NCBI RefSeq assembly: GCF_040954835.1
Contig: NC_090704.1
Span: 35,592,979 to 35,656,978 of the forward strand
Source of the DNA: Lepisosteus oculatus
Taxonomy: Eukaryota > Chordata > Actinopteri > Semionotiformes > Lepisosteidae
Reading direction: 5' to 3'
DNA: 64,000 bases
Shown: positions 32,690 to 44,100 of the stretch, piece by piece
Layout of the letters: each line of letters starts with the position of its first letter
How positions within the stretch are numbered: the first letter of the stretch is position 1
Translations under genes and position numbers: made by a program
The notes under the pieces: model-generated
Database searches by the model: none
What the model saw: the letters and a program-made list of their open reading frames with translations, nothing else
Told to the model about the DNA's origin: nothing

Positions 32690-32915
32690 TACTCTCGCAG
32701 CGGTAACGCTTGATCTCGGCGGACGGGGTCACTGGAGGTTAAAGTCACCGTGCATTGTCACGTGATCACCGGAAAATCAAGGCGCTATATCTCGGGAACG
32801 AGAGCAGCACAAACGCTACTTTCAACAGTACAAATGAAGCACTAACGAATGGGGTGGGTTTCGTTTGTCTCGCCTGTAGGGGGGGGGGGGGGGGCAACTT
32901 CACGAAGCTCTAGGT
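32690..32915 (+). repeat. unclassified spacer repeat, third copy
   Basis: GGACGGGGTCACTGGAGGTT, CACGTGATCACCGGAAAA, TCAAGGCGCTATATCTCGGG and GCAACTTCACGAAGCTC in order. A 16-base G run lies at 32879-32894. Inverted relative to the copy at 29395-29668. Confidence 0.65.
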
Positions 32916-33335
32916 AAACCCTGCATGGTATTTTAAATACGATATTTAGGACGGATTTTGAATCTTGCGTTTTGCATTGTGTTCATTGTTTTGCAATAAA
33001 ATATTAACTTCAGATTAACTCGTAAAACTACTGAACAATCTAAAAGCAGGCATACGAAATACTTAGAACTAGTACAAGCAACAAGTGAAAATGAGCTCTT
33101 GCAGCTTTTCTTAAGCTCAAGACAAAGTCCCCATATGAGAGACCTTTGCAAACTAGCTGTCATTTGAACGGGAATTTGCCGACTCTCTAGAGAGTGACAA
33201 GATTATTGCCATATTCAATTCCAAGCCCCGACGCCTGCGTCTGGTCTAGAAGGCCAAAACCTCACAACAGAGGTAGGCACTGATTGTTTGTGTGGCCCAG
33301 TAGCGTTCGGCAGCCTAGGTAATAGTTACATAACC

Positions 33336-33362
33336 TGTGTGTGTGTGTGTGTGTGTGTGTGA
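33336..33362 (+). repeat. (TG)n microsatellite
   Basis: Uninterrupted TG dinucleotides of about 13 units. Confidence 0.95.
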
Positions 33363-33399
33363 CAGAAAGACACAATATATATAAGTTTCTGGTAATTCT

Positions 33400-34254
33400 G
33401 CTGTTTGATTATACCGCTCGAGGATTGCATTGTAAATTGGAGGGGTGCACAGGACCACCCAAAAATCAATTCCTGGCTATGCCCCTGGTCCAAAGGCCGG
33501 GAGATCCATCCAAGACAAACAGTTAAAAATAGGAACTGGGTCAGAACCGGAACTAAAAAGATAACGGGACCAGACGGTCAGGACGCCGGAGAATAAGGCC
33601 TGCCTTCGGGCTACCATTGAGCCCGGGGAATAGGCCAGACTTATGGCGTCCATCTTCCAATATTGATCCCGGAATTGCAGAGACGCTAGGCTTTTAACCA
33701 AAATTCAAACGAGACGCACCAGGAAATAATACAAACTACTCATAACAGAAAGGGGGTAGGAGCGCTCTCTAAAGAGGGATGTGGAACGTAACACCGAAGA
33801 GTTGTACCCAGTCTGGGGGTCGGAAATACTTTGACTTTGATGGTATTATTTTGAAAAATTATAGCACTGAACTCTGCATGTGACATTGTGAGTTTACTGA
33901 TTGTTTTTAATGATGGTTCCATGGCCATGGTCTCCTCTTTCTGTGATTCTGAAATATAGTGACCCGGGAGAGTAAGAAAGTCTGAGAGGACACTTATTCG
34001 TTTTTACCTAAAATAGATTGCAATGTAAATATAAACTAGTGCAGTATCTACCATTAGAGATGTTTTAGGTTACAGGTACATTGAGAATTTAAGTTTGAAC
34101 ACTAAACGCAATTAGTTCCTACATTAAAGAATACAGGTGCTGCAAATAGAAACTGAGCATAATTCGTAAGTAAAATTGAATCAGGCAGTGTGGTTTCTGT
34201 TTTTTTTGTGTGGCTCATAAACCAATAATTAATGTTGGACTAATTATTTCTGGT
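33400..34254. other. spacer with unclassified repeat-like sequence
   Basis: 33420-33500 resembles a common fish repeat (GGGGTGCACAGGACCACCC, GGCTATGCCCCTGG). 33530-33720 is CpG-bearing and could be an LTR fragment. Neither can be assigned. Confidence 0.3.
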
Positions 34255-34372
34255 GTGTTGACATTCTGATGTGTTCTTTGCCATCTTGTCCAACTCTGTT
34301 CACTCAGTGCCTCATAATCAATTCATTCATCAATTTCCCTACGGGATTAATAAATTATTATCTATCTATCTT
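34255..34372 (+). mobile_element. LINE/SINE 3' tail fragment
   Basis: Ends CCCTACGGGATTAATAAATT followed by a short (TATC)n run, the form of many fish non-LTR 3' ends. Family not assigned. Confidence 0.4.
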
Positions 34373-36414
34373 TAATGTGCCAAGAAAGGTAATCATAGCT
34401 GACATTAAGTTTTCCTGAGTTTACATGTGAGCATAAAACAACAGAGGGCATGCAATTTTATGATTTATAGGGGCTGCAACCCATAAAATACCATGAAATA
34501 CTCTTTTTTATTTATAACGAGTTTCCCATTCCAAGTGGTTCCACTGTATAATTTCTACTTACTATAGAGAACTGCAGTCAGGTGTCTTGGTGGTGAGGTA
34601 TGTCAGCACAACTCTCGGCTCCAGACTGCATCTTAGTTGTACATCATATTAACCCTGAACCTTACAGCTAGTTAATTTGGCTGTAAACAAGCATGGCTGT
34701 GTTAGTTTCATGCACAGTAGGGCTTCCCGTAACATTGCATAGCGTACAAATTTCCTGTCTTTGTTTCCTGGCTATTGGAATTGATTTTGTACAGGTCAGA
34801 TCTGGCACTTTTATTTATGAAATACTCCCACCCTCCTGAATCAGTTAAGATTAAAGTATCACTGAGAATCCCACTCCATTTCAAACTCCTGCATAAATTC
34901 TTCTGGGTGTGACAAAAATCTCTAGGACAACAGCAGCTACTTGTTGCCTCCTTTATCTTGAATTAGATCAGTGTACGGACCAAGGGGGCCTCATAAATGA
35001 TGAATTGAAGAGAATTCCAGCTGATGTGAATTGGACGTGAAGTTGGGAAAGCTCAGCAAAGCTAGACAAAAAATGAGTAAACAGATTCTGGATGATTGGC
35101 TAAATGTTTAGGCCTTCTGCTGCAGACCAGACTTGTGGTCCTGCTGAATCATTCCGGTTGCTAGGTTACCCTTAAGACTCACTTATTCTTTCTAACTGGA
35201 GAAGTCTTCTTTCACTCAGTTTATAAGCCAGGGAAATTCTCCCTCTGACCTCTCCAGCTGTCTTACCATCTTCTGAAGTCTGGCCATTGATAGTAACCAA
35301 TTGATAGTAGTATGAAAAGATATTTTAAGCTCGAGAGTTTAAATGCTCTATTTAGGCAGAGAGCAAGACCTATAGAAGATTTAGAAGTGGCCTTCTTATA
35401 TATTTTGGTCAGACATTGGGCAATTTTTAAAAATTCATTTACTTAATTCCTATAAATGCAGGAATTGATACATTTATATGAAATAATCCAATACATCTGG
35501 TTTCACATTTTATTCCCCTTTACATTTTAAAAGCAAGATCCACATTAAACATGTCCTGAGTTTTATAAGCAAGTTAAGACCGAAGCAGCTTTCTCAGCAA
35601 GAACCTGCCTCACTGCTTTTAATTATCATATGGCAATCATTTAAATCATATGCTATGCACATCTTCTGTTTTACTAGAAAATGTTGTCTTGTTTGCATTC
35701 TCTAAGGGATGCATTGCAAGCCATGCAGTCTTTGAAATATGCAAATAGTTTTGTCATATGACAAGACAGGCATGCAAAACAACAAGTCCCTGCTCAAAAT
35801 ATTGATTGGTAATTAGATCACACAACTCTTTATTTTGCTTTTCTCTCACTACTGTTTTTTTTGTCTATTGACATATTTTTACCTTGTAACAAAAAAATAT
35901 ATTTGCAATAGCAGATAATGCTTTTAGAACAGATGAATTCTGCAGAGACACATCATTTTGCTGAATGTGGACAGAGGATTCTAAACATGTACTTAGCAAT
36001 TATTAGCAAAATGGTAAAATAACATGTGACTGTTGGTATGAAGCACAGTGACTGCTAAGCAGCAGGTTACATGTTTACATCATGTTTCTAACCTGCAATA
36101 CTGGCTTCAGCAAGACAACACCTTTAAAGTCCAACCTTCAGTCATCACCGGGCTTACCACCTCCTGTTTTGTACTTTAAATGCTACATAAGTCTGCTAAG
36201 CCAGATAATCATCATGGTATGTCTGTAAACAAGGTCTTTTATAGCATTAGAATTCTTCACCTAGTTGTGTGTGGCAACCGAATTTATGTGTACAGTTCCA
36301 CAGGTACCTCGCTGATATGGTATAGAAGTGAGAAATTACTACTTGAATCTGCGACATTTTTTACACCATTTATCTACAATGTAGTAATAATAATATCATT
36401 TTATATCAGTTCAT
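34373..36414. other. spacer, no gene recognised
   Basis: AT-rich, no repeat or coding signature seen. Confidence 0.4.
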
Positions 36415-37130
36415 AGATGGGGATTATTAGAAGGCCGTGACTGGTAAAGGCCAGGGGAAAATCTGGCCAGGACACAGGGGTAACACCCCTACTCTTTTTG
36501 AGAAACATCGAGGGATTTGTTTTACCCCTGCACTATCAAACTATTAAACTCCCAGCCCTCTCACCTACGATCTGAACCTCACAGTGCCTTCTTTCTTACC
36601 AAAAACTCAAACACACATTGAAATCTACCTCTACCTTACATGTCAAAAGCTCCCTCCCCATAATTTTCTATCCTTTATTTCATTCCGTTGATGCATGTTT
36701 TTGCACATCTGATGTTGTTTTGCATATTACCTGTTACCTTTTGTTGTTTTGCACACTGCCTGTTGTCTTTGTCTTTCTTTTATTATACAATTGTATTGTT
36801 TTGTTTTTTTTGTACTACTTATTGTCTGAGAGCTAGCTAAATAGCATTTCGTTACACCATATACCTGTATATGAGTATCATGACAATATACTTGAACTTG
36901 GATTTTTAATTACCACGGAAAGTCAGGACCTCGGTTTTATGTCTCACCCGAAGGAAAGCGCCTTTTTTACAGTACATTATCCCCATCACCACGTTGGGGT
37001 ATTAGGTATTAGGAAACCTATCCCAGTAGCTACCTTTTCCCAGGGGGTCTTCCATCCAAGTACTGGCCAGACTCACACTTGCTGAGCTTCAGCGGGTTGC
37101 TAGTTGTGAGTTTGCAGGCTATGGTGGTGT
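36415..37130 (-). mobile_element. 5S-derived SINE split by an L2-type insertion
   Basis: Minus-strand copy of the 5S SINE. The head with the 5S-like part (TCTTCCATCCAAGTACTGGCC and GCTGAGCTTCAGC on the plus strand) lies at about 37040-37110 and the body continues at 36415-36518. The sequence is interrupted at 36519-36899 by an L2-type 3' end. Confidence 0.75.
36519..36899 (+). mobile_element. L2-type LINE 3' end nested in a 5S SINE
   Basis: Ends in AGCATTTCGTTACACC and ATGACAATATACTTGAACTT, the 3' UTR form of fish L2 elements. GGATTT occurs on both sides (36513-36518 and 36900-36905), a likely target-site duplication, and removing the insert restores the SINE alignment. Severely 5'-truncated, no coding sequence. 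Confidence 0.75.
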
Positions 37131-37184
37131 TATACAGTCATTAATTTCCCTTGGTGTCTTGTTTAGTAACTCCACCCAATCATT

Positions 37185-37385
37185 TTAAATAACCGCTTTC
37201 TCCAACACCTGTTTGCGTGAGCTGGAGCCTAATCCGGCAGACAATGGGCAGGACACACACAGTTATATCTGTATTGTTGGACTGCGGTAAGACAACAGAA
37301 CATGCACGCTCCACACAGAGTGTGCCCAAGGGCGAAATCTACCCAAGAGCCCCGAGGCAACGGCGCTAACTAGTGCTATGTCACC
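37185..37385 (-). mobile_element. tRNA-headed fish SINE (family 2), diverged
   Basis: AACCGCTTTCTCCAACACCT, GCCTAATCCGGCAGACAATG and GGACTGCGGTAAGACAACAG follow the family order; decayed head at about 37350. Confidence 0.55.
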
Positions 37386-38019
37386 GTTCTAATTATCACG
37401 TTATTTCACATTTCTGTAGTTCTCAATCTGTCACTAATTTCACTGATTTCAGGTTTATTCAATCATGTGGCATCTTCCATTTTGTATTACACATTTGTCT
37501 TCGTTTTCAGACCAAAAATCGAATACAAAACAAATACTGGTACATTTGTTACCCCCAGTTTACCAAATACCCGAAAAGAGTAGCAAAGAAAAGTGTCGTT
37601 GGAGCAACAAAGAATACCAACACAAATAATAAAACTGTCACAACTTTTAAAAAGCGGATAAAATCGCTGGTCTGGCTACAGTTTTAAGCTCAGGAGCGTT
37701 ATACATCTGAGAAAACACGCACGTCGGGAGTATGAGAGTAACTTGCAGCCCGTTTTCTAAATCACCGAGGGGAAATACACCATCTACTTCATGGACGGAT
37801 TTACTGAGAACTGGATTCAGCTGAAACGAAGTGTGTGCAGATACGGGAAAGCGTGCAGGACACTAGAAAAGGGAGGAAGCAGGCAAATGAGAGCAGATTT
37901 TGCATGGCAATAATGTGTGTGTGTAAAGCGTCTGCGGAGTTTATCTGGTTTCTACAGGTAAAAAGCTCAAAAGGCAAGCGTGACCAGTAGGATTTGTTGT
38001 TTCCATTCGTAGATCAAGG

Positions 38020-38147
38020 ATGCCGAACTGCCGATGGAAGTGTGTGTTTGTTTTGGGGGCTGCCTTTTTTACCTTCAGTACTTTTATCTATGGACATTAC
38101 TATGAACTGGATTTCTTATTTCACTTCGGGAATGATCTGCAACAAAG
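38020..38147 (+). CDS. st6galnac2: st6galnac2-like exon 1 (membrane anchor)
   Basis: Encodes [20 protein letters not shown], then a hydrophobic end and [14 protein letters not shown]. The donor is GTACAG, weaker than the consensus. The ATG at 38020 precedes basic residues then the membrane span, as expected for type II topology. Confidence 0.85.
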
Positions 38148-41100
38148 GTACAGTAGACTTCCGAAATCTTTTTTTTTTTTTTTACCGTTAACTATATACC
38201 GTTTTTTTTTTCTTGGGATGGGAAAGATGCAATCAGTTCACAAAGGTAAATCCTCTGTCTCACCAAGACGATAGGATACAAAACATTTTTCAGGTCAAGT
38301 TAAACGGCAAAACCCATGGTATTATGCATTATATTACGGATTCCCCGCAGTTTAAAAAGGTTTTTATTCATAGTGACCTTAATAATGGAACGCTAAACGC
38401 TTTTCCTTTTGTTGAACTTACTTTTGTTTGGATTAGCGCACAGAAACCCGTACATTTGTGTTCACATTCGTATGGACTTAATTGAAGATTATTTGTTTGG
38501 CGTCTTGATCCGATGAGACTTAATAAAATACACTGAAACGAAGCAACGTGCAGACGTAGTAAGTTATGCTGTGTTAAAAAGTACCATTTGTTGATTAGTG
38601 TGTTGCCTTTTTTTTTTACTAAGGCCACTCTTCAGTACATGGTTAGTGGAGGAGACCCTGTTGTTACTGGTCGCGAATGGGTGACGCTCTTGTTTTCTTT
38701 ATTTGAGAGTTAAAAAGCACAATAAAGCACTCCAAACGAGCATTTTGTTTTCACAGTAAACCTGCTTGTTTTGAACAGAAAAGGTGGAACTTTTTAAAGA
38801 AATGGGCTGATACTTTGCGTTACTTTTTGTTAGTCAAAACTAGGTACAGTGGAACAGCCAGACTGAATGAAGCTCTGCATGGGAAATCTTGAGTACAAGC
38901 GAATTCTTTCCTGCAAGACCGCACACGTTCAGAATTCCTTAATTAGCTTTTTTCCCCAGGAGAGTTGGTGCAGACATTCGCCTCTCATTCCAAAGTAACA
39001 CTTTACACAGGCAGCTTGTCTGTGTATGCTTAACATCGTTCATTACTCTAATTGTGTGGTTTATCTGCTTGTCATTTTAATTTTTTAGGTCCCTTAGAAT
39101 CTTTCGCTTAATAGTCTGTTTCAGGGGTTCCCATCTCTGGTCGAGGGATACCCGCGTTTGCTAGCTTTATTTTCGGTTTAGCTCTTAAGTAATTGAACTC
39201 TTAACTATCATAATAGTATTAGTTTGGGCTATTGGAAGTTAACTTTAAACTAGTGTTTCGATTGTATGTAATTCGAAGTGCTCCTAATTCCGAGTAGAGA
39301 TGGGAAAACATTTTAATCTAGTTATTTTGGTTATGTTAATCGAGTAATGAGCTTGATAGAAAGAAGACCAGCAGGCCTTTGAGTCACTAGAAACGTTGTG
39401 AACCCCCAACTTACTATTTTAAGTGGCTTCATGATTCCTTTTCTTGGATTTGTTACTTGGAGAAAACAAGGGTGACACAAGCTAATCCTGCCCTTCACCC
39501 TTAATTTATCCTGAGCGAAGATCTAGCACTATTTTTTTTAAACCGTTAAATATCTCTTAAAATTGGGCCTGCAATGACTGTTTATATACCTTCTGGTAAT
39601 GCACTTTGAAGCCTGCAGGTGAGATTTCAGATGTCTTTTTTTAATGAACTGCACAAGTTAAACGTATCAGATAATACATGCTTTCTCACAGGTTAATGCA
39701 AAACAATTAGAGCACTATATCAAGCTGATAAAGAATGTGCAGAATTTGTCATGATGCTTAAACGATTTCTTATGTATTTAAGGTTAAAAAAACTATGATT
39801 TTAATTTCTCTATTTCTGACAGAATATATTGTTCCCTAGAAGAACCAGTTAGATGATGGGCGGATGGAATAGCTTCAGGCCTTTCAGGCTGCACCACTGC
39901 ACCACTGGGCCACCTAGCATGAAACTGTTGTTTCTGCAGTTTGCTTTAATATGTTCTTTTTTCTGTTGCATTAATTGTTACAGTAGAATTGACTTATTGT
40001 TCTGTATATTAAATTAAATTTAGTGAATATAGGAAAACCCACAGCATTAGACTTGTCCTCAAGAACACATGCTGCACATTGCTGGTGGTGGAGGGAAATC
40101 CCCATTACCTGTAAAGTGCTTTGAGTGGAGTGTCCAGAAAAGCGATATTTAAGTGTAAGCAATTATTATCATTACCGAACAGAATGTTTAAAGTCTTACA
40201 GCGGCATGGAATTAAAGTGCCTCTTAACTATTGCTACTGTTCTAGAGGCAGTACAAAGGAGAGCAACCAGACATGAAGGGAACACCATGCTCAGACTACA
40301 AAAGGCTTAATTAAAGCATAGATACATCCTCAAGGGCTAGTATCCAGCAGGCTTTAGGTCTCCAGAAAGTGTTGAAGTTAATGGTTAGCTCAAATTGGTA
40401 CTAGAGACCACTGGACTAAAGATTTTTCTGGTACTTAATTTAGGTGTTGAATACCTTTCAGGATTCTTACCCTGTAAGATTATTTTAAGATCCGGAGGAA
40501 TACAAGGGCCTAGGGCCAACAGTAGAAATTCTACATGGGAGACTGGATGTCTGCAGTCCACTCTAAGCTATGTGGTTGAAGCTGACTCCATGGGGACCTT
40601 TAAGAATGGTTATTGCACAATTAGAAGAGTTGCTTGCCATTTGTGGACAATATACGAACAGTGATGTGCTGGTGATTTGTTTTGACTTTGAACCATCTCC
40701 ATTTTCATAGCCCCTAATTCTGGTCTTGGCAAATGGTAATCTACTAACAGAAAAGCAAAGGTACCACATTGAAGACCTAAGATGCAATTGATAACACTGC
40801 ATACTGAAGGATTTTTAATACAGGGGGTCCTGGGACCAAGACAAGCCAAAGAAACTTGCCTTGTTTTTGACTCCAATGCAGCAGTCTTTTTCTTTTAACA
40901 AATGCAAAGTCTCAGAGCCAAGCAAATGCATCTTGTCCAGGTGTGTTAAGGGTGAGTTGTCCTCCACTGAATCTCTGGATTGGCTTTCCTCTAGGATGTG
41001 CTGCATATTGTATTAAGTCTGACAGGATTAAAGATGGATTTCACTGATTTCCTATCTATTGAGGTTGGCAAGACATGGATCACATCTAGTCCTAAAGCGA

Positions 41101-44100
41101 TTCTGAGTGGATCTCTTGTTGGGTAGGCTGTAGAATGTGGTAATTGTTTACGTCCAGTGATGCCCAGGTGGAGTCTGCATTGAGGTTTTGTTGGGGAGGT
41201 TTTTTTTCAGATGTGTCTTTGGTAGGTTAAATATGTCCTTGTGTAGTGGCAGGTGAGGAGCAGTACAGTACATAGGTATGCCCGGGAAAGCTAATGATAC
41301 CACTAGCAGACAAAACATTAAAGAGAAGCTTCAGTAGAGGAGACTGGAAGAATCCTGCATTGGTCCTTGGAGTCCTGGTCGCAGTCAGCTGATGGTGTTG
41401 GACAGATTGAGGCACCCAAAGAGGATGTGCTCCCGAGAAAAATAACGAGCTAGTTGTCTCAGTTGTGGAGTTCCTTCAAAGCACTGTGGTGTATTGCTTG
41501 AGTTGAAATGCACTATACACAGCATAATACAGCTGTCATTCTGCCCTGTCTAGTAGACTGACTTTTGTGCTAGGTTTGGTTTTAGAAGGACAGTGACCGG
41601 TGCTGTGCCCCATACCCACTGATTACACTGATGTCTCTCTTCAGTGATCGTATTTATCAGTCTTTTGAAAAGGCTCCCAGTTACAAAATATGATCATTTG
41701 ACACAACCCATCTGGATTTTGTAATCTGCTTTGGATTTGCCTGTGACCCAAAGGTTGAATCTTTATCTGTTGCAATAAATCTGATGAAATCTTTGAATTC
41801 TGTAGTGTGGATTAAAGAACTTGCCCAAAAACCAAGATATAATACCTTTGTTTGCCCCAGCCCCTTCCCAAAATATTTCATTTAAATTGCCATTGAGGCT
41901 CATTTGCTTACTGTTTATATGGGCTGGGTTCTGCCATACAATTAGATCCTAACAGATGTAACTAGTAGTTCCTTAATTTGAATTCCTCAACTTTTAAGTG
42001 ACCTCCTATGTAACTCAAATTAGTAATTTTAAGTTTGGACGTTTTGAACGTTGAAACCTTGTAAGCACAGTCTTGAGACAAGTGAATAAGCATTTTGCTA
42101 AATGTTTGTCTGTGAGCAAGACAAACACTAAATTAGACTAGAGTATACATTTGTTTTCTTCTTCTTGAGCTGATGTAGACTGTTGTCTGCACCAAAGTAA
42201 TTAGTCTGTTTGCTTGCCAGTGAATGTGTTTTTTAAAAAAATGCTGTGCTCAGAAGGACCTCGAAGTACATCAGAGACCTTCAGTTTGAGAAAGGGATAC
42301 ATTTGTCCCTGGTTGGAATAAGAGTGTGTGATACTAAAAACTGTAGAATGTCATGATAGAGGAATCTAACAATATTGTCAACATATGATGAGACTGTTCT
42401 GTAGTTTTGAAGTCATTTGGTGCAATGTAAGTTGTGTATAAAAGACAGCAGAAGAATTTCTGAATCTCCCTCATAATTAAAATATGTGCTACATCCAGTA
42501 CTTTTCCTCTATCAATAAAATCTAAAAATGTTTTGCAAGGCACTTTCAGCCATTTACAATACTCTGCAATTTTCTTGAACAACTTGTCTTTACTGTTAAA
42601 TGGGTCATTTAAAAATGATTAACATCTGAAAGATGTGAGATGGTTTTGAATAAGAGCTGCATTTAATGCATATTTAATTCACTGCAATTATCAAAACATA
42701 TTTGGAGGCTTTTTCAGGTAAATTTTTTTAATGGGGGAGGGATTTTGCTTTCATAAGTTCTCCCAGGCTTTTATTAGTGTGGGTCTGGTTTCAATTTGAA
42801 TTTGGTAAATGGTTCCATTATCCTGATGCACTTGACTATTTTGTTACGCAAAAATAATTAAGTTATGCAACAGTTACATTGCCATACAATTTGTTTTTTT
42901 TGGGGGGGAGGGACTCCTTGAGTTCTTTGTATGCCAGGGGCTGAGAACAGCGAACCATTACAATTTTTTAATCTTCTGATCTACTACTTAGAATATTAGC
43001 CTTGCAGAGTGTCTTCTCAAAGGAAAGGGGGGAGGTTGTAGCTTTCACGTATCCTATTGTGTGCTTGTCTCAGGCCTTGCAATTTCATTCTGTGTTGTGC
43101 TAATAGAGCAGAAACGTAGAAATAGGGAGACGCAGAGTGATATACATTTTTGTAAACGAAAGACTCTTGAGCAAATACATTGGAATATTTAGATTGGATC
43201 TTTTGTAGGGTTTTTAAGTATACCAAGCATCAAATGAAACATCCCTCTATGCATGTATGTTTTTAGAAAAATTGGATATAAAGGTTTTTGGCATTATACA
43301 GTATGTTTTTGTGACATCTAATTGACCATTCCTGTCTGCCTATCATACACTTGAGTTACTTTGAACATAGTGAAAAAACATGCCAGGATAATGATCTTTA
43401 TTGTATTTACAGCAATAAAAACCAATGATATCTCTTGGCTCTTTGCCATTTACTGTTTTTGCTTCCGAACAGTGATCTCCCAGCATCAGCAGTACAGAAC
43501 AACAGTTGTAGGGTTGAATGTTCAGCTGTCACGATCCTTCTGTTATCTGGAATTGCCACATGGGTGATCCAGAGGAGGATGAGGAAAATGAAGCGATGAA
43601 ATATATTTCAAGGTTTTGTAAGACTATGCAGCTTAAGAACCCTGTTAGGCAGTTTTATGACACCTTGCAAAGCCAATTATCAAGATCCATTCTCTCTAGG
43701 TGAAAGGATGGTAGCTTTCAAATCTAGAATAAGAATGCACTTGGAAGTGTGGAGTAGGTGGAGTGAATATTTGTTCCTGATTGCGCAAAATCAGGCGGAG
43801 CAGTGGCTCTGTGGCTAAGGATCTGCTTGGCATGAAGGTGGGGCACTATGTCTGTTGATCTGCATTAAAATGTACTGAACAGGAAAAGGATGCAGCTTAC
43901 AGTCTGGTTCTGGGCTGTGTGGCTGCCATGCAAAAGACTTCTGAACTTGCTAACTACGGCTGTATTCTAGGTCATTGCTGAGGTAAAAATTCCATCATCT
44001 AATGTGAGATAATGCATTCCAGAACGGTTAAATCAATGAAAATAGGTATGGATATTGTAAACCACAATGTTCTTGAAGCTATTTTAAAGGTTGACTACAC

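Noticed and set aside
40125-40310. LINE reverse-transcriptase C-terminus ([11 protein letters not shown])
   Set aside because: Only a ten-residue resemblance, and the front of the frame is translated 5S-SINE tail.
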